A stretch of DNA of 64,000 nt, taken from NCBI RefSeq assembly GCF_900129215.1, contig NZ_FQUQ01000004.1, positions 310,001-374,000 of the forward strand. The letters run 5' to 3'. The notes beneath the pieces were generated by a model. That model was given only the letters and a program-made list of their open reading frames with translations. It ran no database searches and was not told the DNA's origin. The position numbers were made by a program, and so were the translations under genes. This document shows, piece by piece, positions 31,857 to 39,960 of the stretch (the stretch's first letter is position 1; every line of letters begins with the position of its first letter). Source of the stretch: Pedobacter caeni (lineage in GTDB: Bacteria; Bacteroidota; Bacteroidia; Sphingobacteriales; Sphingobacteriaceae).

Positions 31857-33082
31857 AAAAAGTAATTACTACACTCACAATTATATTAATTGGATACTAC
31901 ATAGCAGAAGCTCAAATTGACCCGAAACTTCTTAAAAGATCAACATTAGACACAGCTAAACAATCCTTAAATATGGATGCCGTTTACGAACGACCATTCA
32001 TCACTGTGGGGAAATTACCAGTTTCTTTAGGGGGGTATATGGAAGCAAACTGGCAACATTCAGGTACAGATGGTGTTTCCGAGGGACATCAATTTCAGTT
32101 TAGAAGAATGACGCTATTTGTTGCTTCCACTATTAGCAAACGCATTAAATTTTTATCTGAAATTGAATTTGAACCAGCCGAAAAGGAAATTGCAATAGAA
32201 TTTGCCGCCCTCGATCTTGAGCTTCATCCCCTATTGAATTTAAGAGGTGGAATGATTATGAACCCAATAGGTGCCTTCAATCAAAACCATGATGGGCCAA
32301 AATGGGAATTTACGGATCGTCCGATTGCGATGACACAAATGTTACCTGCAACATGGAGTAACGCCGGATTTGGCATTTATGGAAAACACTATAATACAAA
32401 TTGGATGTTTGGTTATGAAATTTATGCATCCAGTGGGTTTGATAATTCGATTATTGCCAACAAAGAGAATAAGACCTTTTTACCAGCTGCAAAAGAGAAT
32501 ACTGAAAGGTTTGAAGAAATGGCCAGCGGTCAACCGCTATTGACAGGAAAAATTGCAGTCCGACATAATAAAATAGGAGAAATCGGATTATCCTATATGG
32601 GCGGGATATATAACAAATGGCTAGATGACGGGATTGTAATAGACGACAAAAGAAGGTTAAATATATTTGCTATTGATTTTAACACCACTTTGCCTAACCT
32701 TAACACTTTTATTACCGCAGAATGGGCATGGATCAATATAGATGTTCCCACAACATATTCGCAACAATTTGGTAATAAACAACAAGGAGGATATGCCGAC
32801 ATTGTACAGCCAATATTAAAAAGAGAAATTCTGGGTTGGCAAAATGCCACCATCAATCTTGCCTGCCGCTTTGAATATGTTGATTGGAATGTTGGAAAAT
32901 TCAAAGAAACAGACGAAAATATTGGTGATGAATTATGGAGCATAATGCCTGGGATTAGCTTTAGACCAAGACCACAAACCGTTCTAAGGGCTAATTACAG
33001 AATTCAAAGTCAAAAGGATTTGTTAGGCAACCCACCAACCAAAACTGCCGCAATACAATTTGGAGTATCAACTTATTTTTAA
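31853..33082 (+). CDS. OprO/OprP-like outer-membrane porin
   Basis: A 409-residue protein with a signal peptide (to about residue 20, AEAQ). It has the alternating-strand pattern of a 16-strand phosphate-selective-type porin: VSLGGYMEANWQHS, FQFRRMTLFVASTI, LRGGMIMNPIGAFNQNHDGP, ending in FGVSTYF, the usual C-terminal aromatic of barrel proteins. Its start overlaps the Rieske stop (ATGA). It may let in the ion or small molecule handled by the periplasmic redox pair; specificity is not evident. Confidence 0.75.
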   Translation: MKKVITTLTIILIGYYIAEAQIDPKLLKRSTLDTAKQSLNMDAVYERPFITVGKLPVSLGGYMEANWQHSGTDGVSEGHQFQFRRMTLFVASTISKRIKFLSEIEFEPAEKEIAIEFAALDLELHPLLNLRGGMIMNPIGAFNQNHDGPKWEFTDRPIAMTQMLPATWSNAGFGIYGKHYNTNWMFGYEIYASSGFDNSIIANKENKTFLPAAKENTERFEEMASGQPLLTGKIAVRHNKIGEIGLSYMGGIYNKWLDDGIVIDDKRRLNIFAIDFNTTLPNLNTFITAEWAWINIDVPTTYSQQFGNKQQGGYADIVQPILKREILGWQNATINLACRFEYVDWNVGKFKETDENIGDELWSIMPGISFRPRPQTVLRANYRIQSQKDLLGNPPTKTAAIQFGVSTYF

Positions 33083-33306
33083 TTGGAACTTTGAAAATGA
33101 AATAGCCAAAATCAATTTACATTATTTAACAGGGCGAAGTACGCATACACGCCAAAAACCATACTTGAATCGAAATGGTATAGAAGAATAAAAAAATAAT
33201 GTCTAAGAAAGTAATTGACATTTTTAAATTCTTCTTTTTGTCCCCACGATTTGACTTCGCCGCCATGTTGTTTTTTCCTACGAGTTTGTTACACCTCTAC
33301 AGAATT

Positions 33307-33522
33307 TCAGCAACACGATTTGTTTTCTTGTATTGGGGGACATGGAACTGTCCCATAGCTACAGAACACACAGCAGTCTCCATCTTGAGGTTTTAATCTT
33401 GTCTTGCATTTTTCGCATTCATAGAAGTACTGGCAAGAATCTGTCGGCATTATCTCCATTTTTTGATGTTGGCAAACAGGGCAAGTTATGGTAGATTCTA
33501 GTATTATTGCTTTAGTTGTCAT
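33307..33522 (-). CDS. GDCCVxC-type heavy-metal resistance protein
   Basis: A 71-residue Cys-rich protein with two CxxC pairs: ITCPVCQHQK and YECEKCKTRL, then the diagnostic GDCCVFCSYG and a CC end. Members of this small family are usually next to mercury genes (MerC/MerP type) and probably bind soft metals in the cytoplasm. Its ATG lies inside the end of a truncated MerP-like reading frame, so it is the intact survivor of a second, broken mercury module. Confidence 0.85.
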   Translation of the reverse strand: MTTKAIILESTITCPVCQHQKMEIMPTDSCQYFYECEKCKTRLKPQDGDCCVFCSYGTVPCPPIQENKSCC

Positions 33523-33690
33523 TGGTTGATTTATTTATGATTTTATAACCTGTTTCTTTCTCTACTGCCTCTTCCAATTGTGCTAAAGAAATCTGCGTAG
33601 AATCAAATTTTACAACAGCTTGTCCTTCCCCATAAGCAATGCTTTTGGAGTTCCTAGCAAATAATATCCGGATCTCTTCAATACGTCTTC
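33512..33690 (-). pseudogene. C-terminal half of a MerP-like metal-binding domain
   Basis: On the minus strand the frame reads SIAYGEGQAVVKFDSTQISL, then AQLEEAVEKETGYKIINK, to the stop at 33512-33514. This is the second half of a heavy-metal-associated domain. The first half with its GMTCxxC motif and the signal peptide are missing, and no start codon is available. The end overlaps the GDCCVxC start as in intact mer clusters. Confidence 0.7.
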
Positions 33691-33793
33691 AAATTACACG
33701 ATTTATCCTACCTTCAACAATAGATGCAAAAATTTTATTTTTCTCTTGTAATACTGAATTATATTTTTATACATTTGGAAAAAATATTTTTTT

Positions 33794-34111
33794 GTGAAAA
33801 TAGTTAACTGGCTTATTGTTATTATCATCCTTGTCATGAATTTCGTGCCTTGTAAGGATATGAACAATTCCAGAGCTACTGTAACAAATAGAATTTCTAA
33901 AACTATAGCAGACGACGGCCATTCAAAATCTGATCTTGATTCCTGTTCTCCATTTTGTTCTTGCTCCTGCTGCAATACACCTATACCAATCAATCAAGTT
34001 GTGCATATAAAAACCATATCCTTAATATTGAAAAAGGAATATGTTGATTTATATTCGGCCAATGCAGCTTCCGTTTCTCTTTCCATTTGGCAACCGCCTC
34101 AATTAAGTTAG
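33794..34111 (+). CDS. DUF6660-family Cys-rich small protein
   Basis: A 105-residue protein with an N-terminal export segment (WLIVIIILVMNFVPC) and a Cys cluster DSCSPFCSCSCCNTPI (about residues 48-63), followed by a short conserved tail. This family is found in Bacteroidetes beside CzcA-type pumps. It probably captures metal in the periplasm. It lies 93 bp upstream of the second CzcA-OMF gene. A broken relative is at 29104-29346. Confidence 0.75.
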   Translation: MKIVNWLIVIIILVMNFVPCKDMNNSRATVTNRISKTIADDGHSKSDLDSCSPFCSCSCCNTPIPINQVVHIKTISLILKKEYVDLYSANAASVSLSIWQPPQLS

Positions 34112-34204
34112 TTAAATCATCATGTTATTGCTTGCGGTTCATTTCTCATGAAGTGTTGTCGACTATGCATTAATTAGTTTTTTATCTAACATAATTTTAA
34201 TTCG

Positions 34205-37200
34205 ATGCTGAAAAAAATCATTCAGTTTTCTATACAGAACAAGCTTGTTATTGGACTGTTTACCCTTGCATTAATTGCCTGGGGTATTTATTCCCTTAAA
34301 CAGCTTCCTATAGATGCAGTACCTGATATTACAAACAATCAGGTGCAAGTTATTACTTTAAGCCCTTCACTGGCCAGCCAGGAAATAGAACGCTTAATAT
34401 CCTATCCGGTAGAACAGTCCATGTCTACTATTCCTGAAATACAGCAGGTTCGTTCCATATCAAGGTTCGGATTATCCGTAGTGACCATTGTGTTCCACGA
34501 TGACGTAGATATTTACTGGGCACGTCAACAGGTTAATGAAAAGTTAGCTGAGGCTAAAAATAATATTCCCGGCGGTTTGGGAAACCCTGAGATCTCACCT
34601 ATATCGACTGGTCTTGGTGAGATATATCAATACGTGATCCATGCCAAGCCGGGATTTGAGAAAAAATATACTGCACTTGAACTTAGAAGCATTCAGGACT
34701 GGATTGTAAGAAAGCAACTTTTAGGCACACCCGGCATTGCAGAGGTGAACAGCTTCGGCGGCTTATTAAAACAATATGAAATTGCGCTGGATCCTGATAA
34801 GTTAAGAAGCTTTAACTTAAGTATTAATGACGTCTTCACTTCATTAGAACAGAATAATCAAAACACGGGTGGCGCTTATATTGATAAAAAACCTAATGCA
34901 TACTTCATCCGAAGTGAAGGATTCGTAGGCAGTATCTCTGATATTAACAAGATCGTAGTTAAAAATAGTCCAAGTGGTATACCAGTACTAATCAGGGATA
35001 TTGCAAACGTCCAGATTGGCAATTCTATTCGTTATGGGGCACTTACCCGTGCTACACCTGAGGCACAAGGAGAAGCGGTTGGTGGTATCGTAATGATGCT
35101 TAAAGGCGCCAATGCAAATAACGTAGTAAAACAAGTTAAGCTCAAAATAGAGAGGATCAGCAAAACACTTCCTGAAGGGGTGGTCGTAGAACCATTCCTT
35201 GACCGGAGCGCTTTGGTAGATAGAGCAATGGGCACAGTCGCTAAGAACCTGATTGAAGGTGCGTTAATTGTAATCTTTGTATTGGTACTGTTCCTTGGAA
35301 ACTTCCGGGCCGGACTGGTCGTTGCCTCAGTGATTCCGCTGGCGATGCTGTTTGCCATTTCCATGATGAACCTGTTCGGGGTATCAGGAAACCTAATGAG
35401 CCTGGGTGCAATTGACTTTGGTCTGATCGTTGATGGAGCCGTAATTATTGTAGAGGCCACGATGCACCACCTAGGCATGCGTAAAGCAGGCAGAATGACT
35501 CAGGAGGAAATGGACAAAGAAGTATATGAATCTGCTGTAAAAATCAGGTCTGCTGCTGCTTTTGGGGAGATCATCATTTTGATCGTTTACCTCCCTATCC
35601 TTGCATTGGTAGGTATTGAAGGTAAAATGTTTGGCCCGATGGCCCAAACGGTTTCCTTTGCAATCCTGGGTGCATTTTTACTCTCTATGACGTATGTCCC
35701 TATGGTATCTGCATTATTTTTGAGCAAAAACCCAACCCACAAAAGAAACTTTTCTGATCGTATGATGGATTTCTTCCACAAATACTATCACCCAATGATC
35801 AAAGGTGCATTAAAACGCAGAATGGCTGTGACGATTACCTCTATCGCATTATTGGTTGTCAGTCTATTCGTCTTTAGCCGAATGGGTGGAGAATTTATCC
35901 CAAATCTGGAGGAAGGTGATTTTGCAGTTGAGACCAGATTACTAACAGGAAGTTCCCTATCCCAGACGATTGATAAAGTGAACCAGGCATCAGCCATTCT
36001 AGTGAAAAAGTTTCCGGAAGTAAAAGAAGTGGTTGGCAAGATTGGCGCTGCTGAGATTCCTACGGATCCGATGCCGATGGAGGCTTGTGACTTGACCATC
36101 ATCCTAAAAGACAAAAAGGAATGGACAAGTGCTAAGACCCGCGAAGAACTAACTGAAATGATGAGTGACGCCCTCAAAGAGGTGGCGGGTGTGAGTTTTG
36201 GCTTCTCCCAGCCCATTCAGTTACGCTCCAATGAACTTATATCTGGTGTCAGACAGGACATTGGTATTAAAATATTTGGTGATGACTTGACTGCATTAAC
36301 GGATTTTTCTAAAAAAATCGGGAGCATTGTTTCTTCGGTCGAAGGTGCCAAAGACTTATACCTGGAGCAAGCCGAAGGTCTTCCCCAGATAGTAGTTAAA
36401 ATAAACAGAGATCGAATTGCACAATACGGATTAAGTGTAGAGACTGTGAACCAGGCTTTAAATGCAGCATTTGCCGGACAATCAGCGGGGCTGGTTTACG
36501 AGGGAGAACAGCGTTACGACATGGTAGTTCGCCTGTCTCAGGAAAACCGTCAGGGTATTGATGACGTTAAGAATGTATTTGTTACTGCACCAAATGGCAA
36601 TCAGGTACCATTGGAGCAACTTGCTGATGTAGAGTTTAAAATTGGCCCGAACCAGATCCAGCGTGAGGACACCAAGCGACGTATTATTGTCGGTTTAAAT
36701 GTACGCGGTCGCGATATTGCCAGTGTGGTTGAGGAAATACAGACTAAAATAGAGCAGCAGGTTAAGTTGCCGGCCGGTTATTATATTACCTATGGCGGTC
36801 AGTTTGAAAATCTTAGAGAAGCAACCAAAAGATTATCAGTAGCAGTACCCGTAGCTTTGTTACTCATCCTGTTGTTATTGTATTTTTCTTTTGGTTCTAT
36901 TAAACAGTCCTTGCTGATCTTTTCTGCCATCCCAATGGCCGCTATCGGTGGCATCTTCGCTCTACTGCTAAGAGGCATGCCGTTCAGTATTTCGGCGGGT
37001 GTTGGTTTTATTGCACTTTTTGGGGTTGCTGTACTTAACGGGATCGTGCTGATCACTGAATTTAACAGGCTCAAAAAAATAGGAAAATATACCTTGAACG
37101 AAATTGTACTGAAAGGAACAGAGCTGAGGTTAAGGCCAGTACTAATGACTGCCACTGTGGCTTCCCTTGGATTCCTGCCAATGGCCATTTCAACAGCCGC

Positions 37201-38578
37201 AGGTGCGGAAGTACAAAAGCCTCTTGCCACAGTTGTGATTGGCGGTCTGCTTACCTCAACAATTTTAACCCTTATTGTATTACCCGTGTTATATACTTAT
37301 TTTGAAAGCTGGAAGGGCAAAACAAAGTCTATTCCTGCGACTGCAATTGCAATCATCATCAGTTGCCTGTTGTTCTTTAGCCCAACTGCAAAAGCGCAGA
37401 TACCTGGACAAACTTTAACCATGACCCAGGCGATTGAAACGGCCATTAAAAACAACCAGGCAGTAAAATCTTCAGGATTGCAGATTAACCAGCAACAGGC
37501 CTTAAGAGGAAGTTCAACTGACCTGGGCAAAACAAGTTTCGATATCCAATATGGCCAGTTTAACAGCATACGAAAAGACAATAATTTCAGTGTATCCCAA
37601 AGTATCCCAAACCCTGGGGTATTCAAAAACCAGAGAGGTCTATACGATGCCCGAATCAAAAGTGCCGAAATTAATCTGGCTGTTACCCAAAAAGAACTGA
37701 GTTATCAAGTGAAAAGTGCATATACGCAACTGGCATACTTTGTTGCATTACAGGACTTATATAAAAGCCAGGATTCTGTATACAGTAATTTTGCAAAGGC
37801 AGCATCATTGCGCTACAAAGCAGGTGAAACCAATTTATTGGAAAGTACCACTGCCGAAACCCAATATAATGAAGTGTTAAACCAGATGAGTAAGAACCGA
37901 TCTGATATTCTCGCCTACACAGCTGAGCTGCAAAGACTGCTCAATTCACAGGATATTATTGAAATTGCGAAAGACCAGTTTAAGCAAGACGAATACAATA
38001 ACTTGGCATTAGACAGTGCAATTTCAGCTAATCCTCTGCTTGCGTTGCAAAAACAGCAGATTGTTGTCGCAGATAAGGCTCTTGCATTAGAAAAAGCACG
38101 TTCAGGCCCTGATTTTACCGTCGGTTATTTTAACCAGTCAATTATCGGAACGCAGAATGTCAACGGAAATGACCAGTATTTTAGTGGCAGTAAAAGGTTT
38201 CAAGGCGTTCAGGCCGGCATTTCCCTTCCAATTTTCTTTAAACCTTTTTCATCACGTATCAAAGCAGCAAGAATAGAAAAGCAAGTTGCGGAAAGCCAAT
38301 TTAACTTATTTGAAACTAATCTTCAAGGGCAGTATAAACAGGCATATCAGGATTTACAGAAAAACGCAAGAAGTATTGACTATTACAAAAAGAGTGCTTT
38401 ACCCAATGTGAATCTAATTCTAAAGCAATCACAAATCGCTTTTCAAAATGGTGAAATTGGTTATGTAGAATACTTGCAGGCCTTACGTACTTATTCAGAG
38501 ATCCGGTTTAATTACCTGCAGGCCATCAATCAATACAATCAATCAGTTTACACACTTCAATACCTTATGGGTATATAA
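34205..38578 (+). CDS. CzcA-type heavy-metal RND pump fused to an outer-membrane channel (copy 2)
   Basis: A 1457-residue paralogue of the protein at 24195-28580 with the same order: RND pump to about residue 1040 (IQFSIQNKLVIGLFTLALIAWG start, IDFGLIVDGAVIIVE in TM4), an internal signal-like segment (IAIIISCLLFFSPTAKAQ, about residue 1055), then an OMF channel to the end. The DFG-x3-DGA motif again points to divalent cations. It is followed 10 bp later by its own adaptor. It is diverged enough from copy 1, with different channel domains and linkers, to be an old duplicate or separately acquired, not a recent copy. Confidence 0.9.
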   Translation: MLKKIIQFSIQNKLVIGLFTLALIAWGIYSLKQLPIDAVPDITNNQVQVITLSPSLASQEIERLISYPVEQSMSTIPEIQQVRSISRFGLSVVTIVFHDDVDIYWARQQVNEKLAEAKNNIPGGLGNPEISPISTGLGEIYQYVIHAKPGFEKKYTALELRSIQDWIVRKQLLGTPGIAEVNSFGGLLKQYEIALDPDKLRSFNLSINDVFTSLEQNNQNTGGAYIDKKPNAYFIRSEGFVGSISDINKIVVKNSPSGIPVLIRDIANVQIGNSIRYGALTRATPEAQGEAVGGIVMMLKGANANNVVKQVKLKIERISKTLPEGVVVEPFLDRSALVDRAMGTVAKNLIEGALIVIFVLVLFLGNFRAGLVVASVIPLAMLFAISMMNLFGVSGNLMSLGAIDFGLIVDGAVIIVEATMHHLGMRKAGRMTQEEMDKEVYESAVKIRSAAAFGEIIILIVYLPILALVGIEGKMFGPMAQTVSFAILGAFLLSMTYVPMVSALFLSKNPTHKRNFSDRMMDFFHKYYHPMIKGALKRRMAVTITSIALLVVSLFVFSRMGGEFIPNLEEGDFAVETRLLTGSSLSQTIDKVNQASAILVKKFPEVKEVVGKIGAAEIPTDPMPMEACDLTIILKDKKEWTSAKTREELTEMMSDALKEVAGVSFGFSQPIQLRSNELISGVRQDIGIKIFGDDLTALTDFSKKIGSIVSSVEGAKDLYLEQAEGLPQIVVKINRDRIAQYGLSVETVNQALNAAFAGQSAGLVYEGEQRYDMVVRLSQENRQGIDDVKNVFVTAPNGNQVPLEQLADVEFKIGPNQIQREDTKRRIIVGLNVRGRDIASVVEEIQTKIEQQVKLPAGYYITYGGQFENLREATKRLSVAVPVALLLILLLLYFSFGSIKQSLLIFSAIPMAAIGGIFALLLRGMPFSISAGVGFIALFGVAVLNGIVLITEFNRLKKIGKYTLNEIVLKGTELRLRPVLMTATVASLGFLPMAISTAAGAEVQKPLATVVIGGLLTSTILTLIVLPVLYTYFESWKGKTKSIPATAIAIIISCLLFFSPTAKAQIPGQTLTMTQAIETAIKNNQAVKSSGLQINQQQALRGSSTDLGKTSFDIQYGQFNSIRKDNNFSVSQSIPNPGVFKNQRGLYDARIKSAEINLAVTQKELSYQVKSAYTQLAYFVALQDLYKSQDSVYSNFAKAASLRYKAGETNLLESTTAETQYNEVLNQMSKNRSDILAYTAELQRLLNSQDIIEIAKDQFKQDEYNNLALDSAISANPLLALQKQQIVVADKALALEKARSGPDFTVGYFNQSIIGTQNVNGNDQYFSGSKRFQGVQAGISLPIFFKPFSSRIKAARIEKQVAESQFNLFETNLQGQYKQAYQDLQKNARSIDYYKKSALPNVNLILKQSQIAFQNGEIGYVEYLQALRTYSEIRFNYLQAINQYNQSVYTLQYLMGI

Positions 38579-38588
38579 TCAATAAGAA

Positions 38589-39866
38589 ATGAAAAAGACA
38601 ATTCATAATATCACACGTATCACTTCAGTACTGCTCTTGGCTATTTTAATCGCCTCTTGTGGTGGAAATAAGAAGGAAACTGAGGCAACAGCAGCCCCGG
38701 CAGAAGAAGCCCATGAGGAAAATGAGAATTCAGTGGAGATTACCCAATCACAATATAAAGCAATTGGTGTGACCTTAGGCTCACCTGAATTGAAGTCATT
38801 AAGCGGACTTTTAAAAGTTAATGGTTACATCGATGTTCCACCGCAGAATTTAGTAAGTATCACCACCCAAATGGGCGGCATAGTAAGGTCAACACCACTT
38901 TTGCAAGGCAGTAGCGTTAGCAAAGGACAAGTGATAGCTGTGCTTCAAAACCAGGAATATGTACAGCTTCAGCAAGATTATCTGGAAAGCAAAAGCCAGC
39001 TGGAATTAGCCGATTCGGAGTACAAACGTCAGCAGACGCTTGCAAGTCAGAATGTAAATTCACAAAAAACCCTGCAACAGGCAAAATCCCAGTATCAGAT
39101 CATCCAGGCCAGAGAAAATGCATTAAAGCAACGCCTACGCCTGATCAACATCAATCCCGGCAGCTTGTCTCCTACGAATATCAGAAGTGAGATAAATATC
39201 TACGCACCAATCAGCGGTTATGTGACCAAGGTAAATGTGAATAGCGGGAAATTCATAAACCCTAATGATGTCATGTTTGAAATTGTAGACAATTCAAACC
39301 TGCACGTTGAGTTAAAGGTCTTTGAAAAAGATGTGGACAAAGTGAAACCGGGACAAGGCGTAAGATTTATCTTAGCGAATGATCCCGATACCATTCAACA
39401 GCGGGCCGTAGTTCAGCTGGTAGGAAAGGAAATTGCAACAGACAAAACCGTTACTGTACACGCAATTGCCAAAGGAAGCAAAAATTTTATTCCGGGTACT
39501 TATTTAAAAGCTTATATCGAGGCCGGTACCACCCAAGCTATGGCCTTACCACTCAGTGCTGTAGTTGATTTCCAGAATAAAAAATACATTTTCATTGCAA
39601 AAGCGGCAGGAAAAGAGGCCGGCCATGCAAAAGAAAAAAATGAAACGGGACATAAGCATGATCCAAAGGAATCAGAGCATGAAAAAGAAGCTGAAGGAGA
39701 ATCCTTTCACTTTGAGATTCTGGAAGTTACTACTGGAACCAGTGATGGCGGATATATACAGTTGGAATTGCCAAAAGGTATGGATCTTAAAGGAAAGGTT
39801 GTTTTAACGGGAGCTTACGATCTGCTATCGAAATTGAAAAATAGCGAAGAACATGAGGGGCATTAG
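38589..39866 (+). CDS. Periplasmic adaptor of the second RND pump, with a His-rich insert
   Basis: A 425-residue lipoprotein (lipobox LIASCGG) of the CzcB/CusB type. It has barrel-sandwich halves (VSITTQMGGIVRSTPLLQGSSVSKGQ and INIYAPISGYVTKVNVNSGKFINP) and a coiled-coil hairpin between them. Near the C-terminus there is a charged His-rich insert (EAGHAKEKNETGHKHDPKE, SEHEKEAEGES) absent from the first adaptor, then the end EEHEGH. The insert probably binds metal and may deliver it to the pump. A hairpin terminator follows. Confidence 0.88.
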   Translation: MKKTIHNITRITSVLLLAILIASCGGNKKETEATAAPAEEAHEENENSVEITQSQYKAIGVTLGSPELKSLSGLLKVNGYIDVPPQNLVSITTQMGGIVRSTPLLQGSSVSKGQVIAVLQNQEYVQLQQDYLESKSQLELADSEYKRQQTLASQNVNSQKTLQQAKSQYQIIQARENALKQRLRLININPGSLSPTNIRSEINIYAPISGYVTKVNVNSGKFINPNDVMFEIVDNSNLHVELKVFEKDVDKVKPGQGVRFILANDPDTIQQRAVVQLVGKEIATDKTVTVHAIAKGSKNFIPGTYLKAYIEAGTTQAMALPLSAVVDFQNKKYIFIAKAAGKEAGHAKEKNETGHKHDPKESEHEKEAEGESFHFEILEVTTGTSDGGYIQLELPKGMDLKGKVVLTGAYDLLSKLKNSEEHEGH

Positions 39867-39900
39867 AAAATACTCAAAAAGAACTAAGTAAATAGAATGA

Positions 39901-39931
39901 AATTATGTGCAGCAAATCTGCGCACATAATT
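39901..39931 (+). terminator. Hairpin after the second RND operon
   Basis: AATTATGTGC (39901-39910) and GCACATAATT (39922-39931) form a perfect 10-bp stem with an 11-base loop, 35 bp past the adaptor stop. The T-run is short (TTCT). Confidence 0.55.
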
Positions 39932-39960
39932 TCTATGTACCCTAATTTAAAAAATGGCTT

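Noticed and set aside
33199..33396. 65-residue plus-strand reading frame after the porin gene
   Set aside because: It overlaps the antisense of the GDCCVxC gene, and no family or start signal supports it. The 33083-33306 stretch has nothing I can support.
33703..33993. 96-residue minus-strand reading frame
   Set aside because: It is the antisense of the Cys-rich DUF6660 gene on the plus strand, which has a signal peptide and a family motif. The minus-strand reading has no plausible fold.
24195..38578. Copper/silver (CusA-type) specificity for the two RND pumps
   Set aside because: Both have IDFGLIVDGAVIIVE in TM4, which matches the CzcA-type DFG-x3-DGA rule, so divalent cations are the better prediction despite frequent CusA/CzcA labels.
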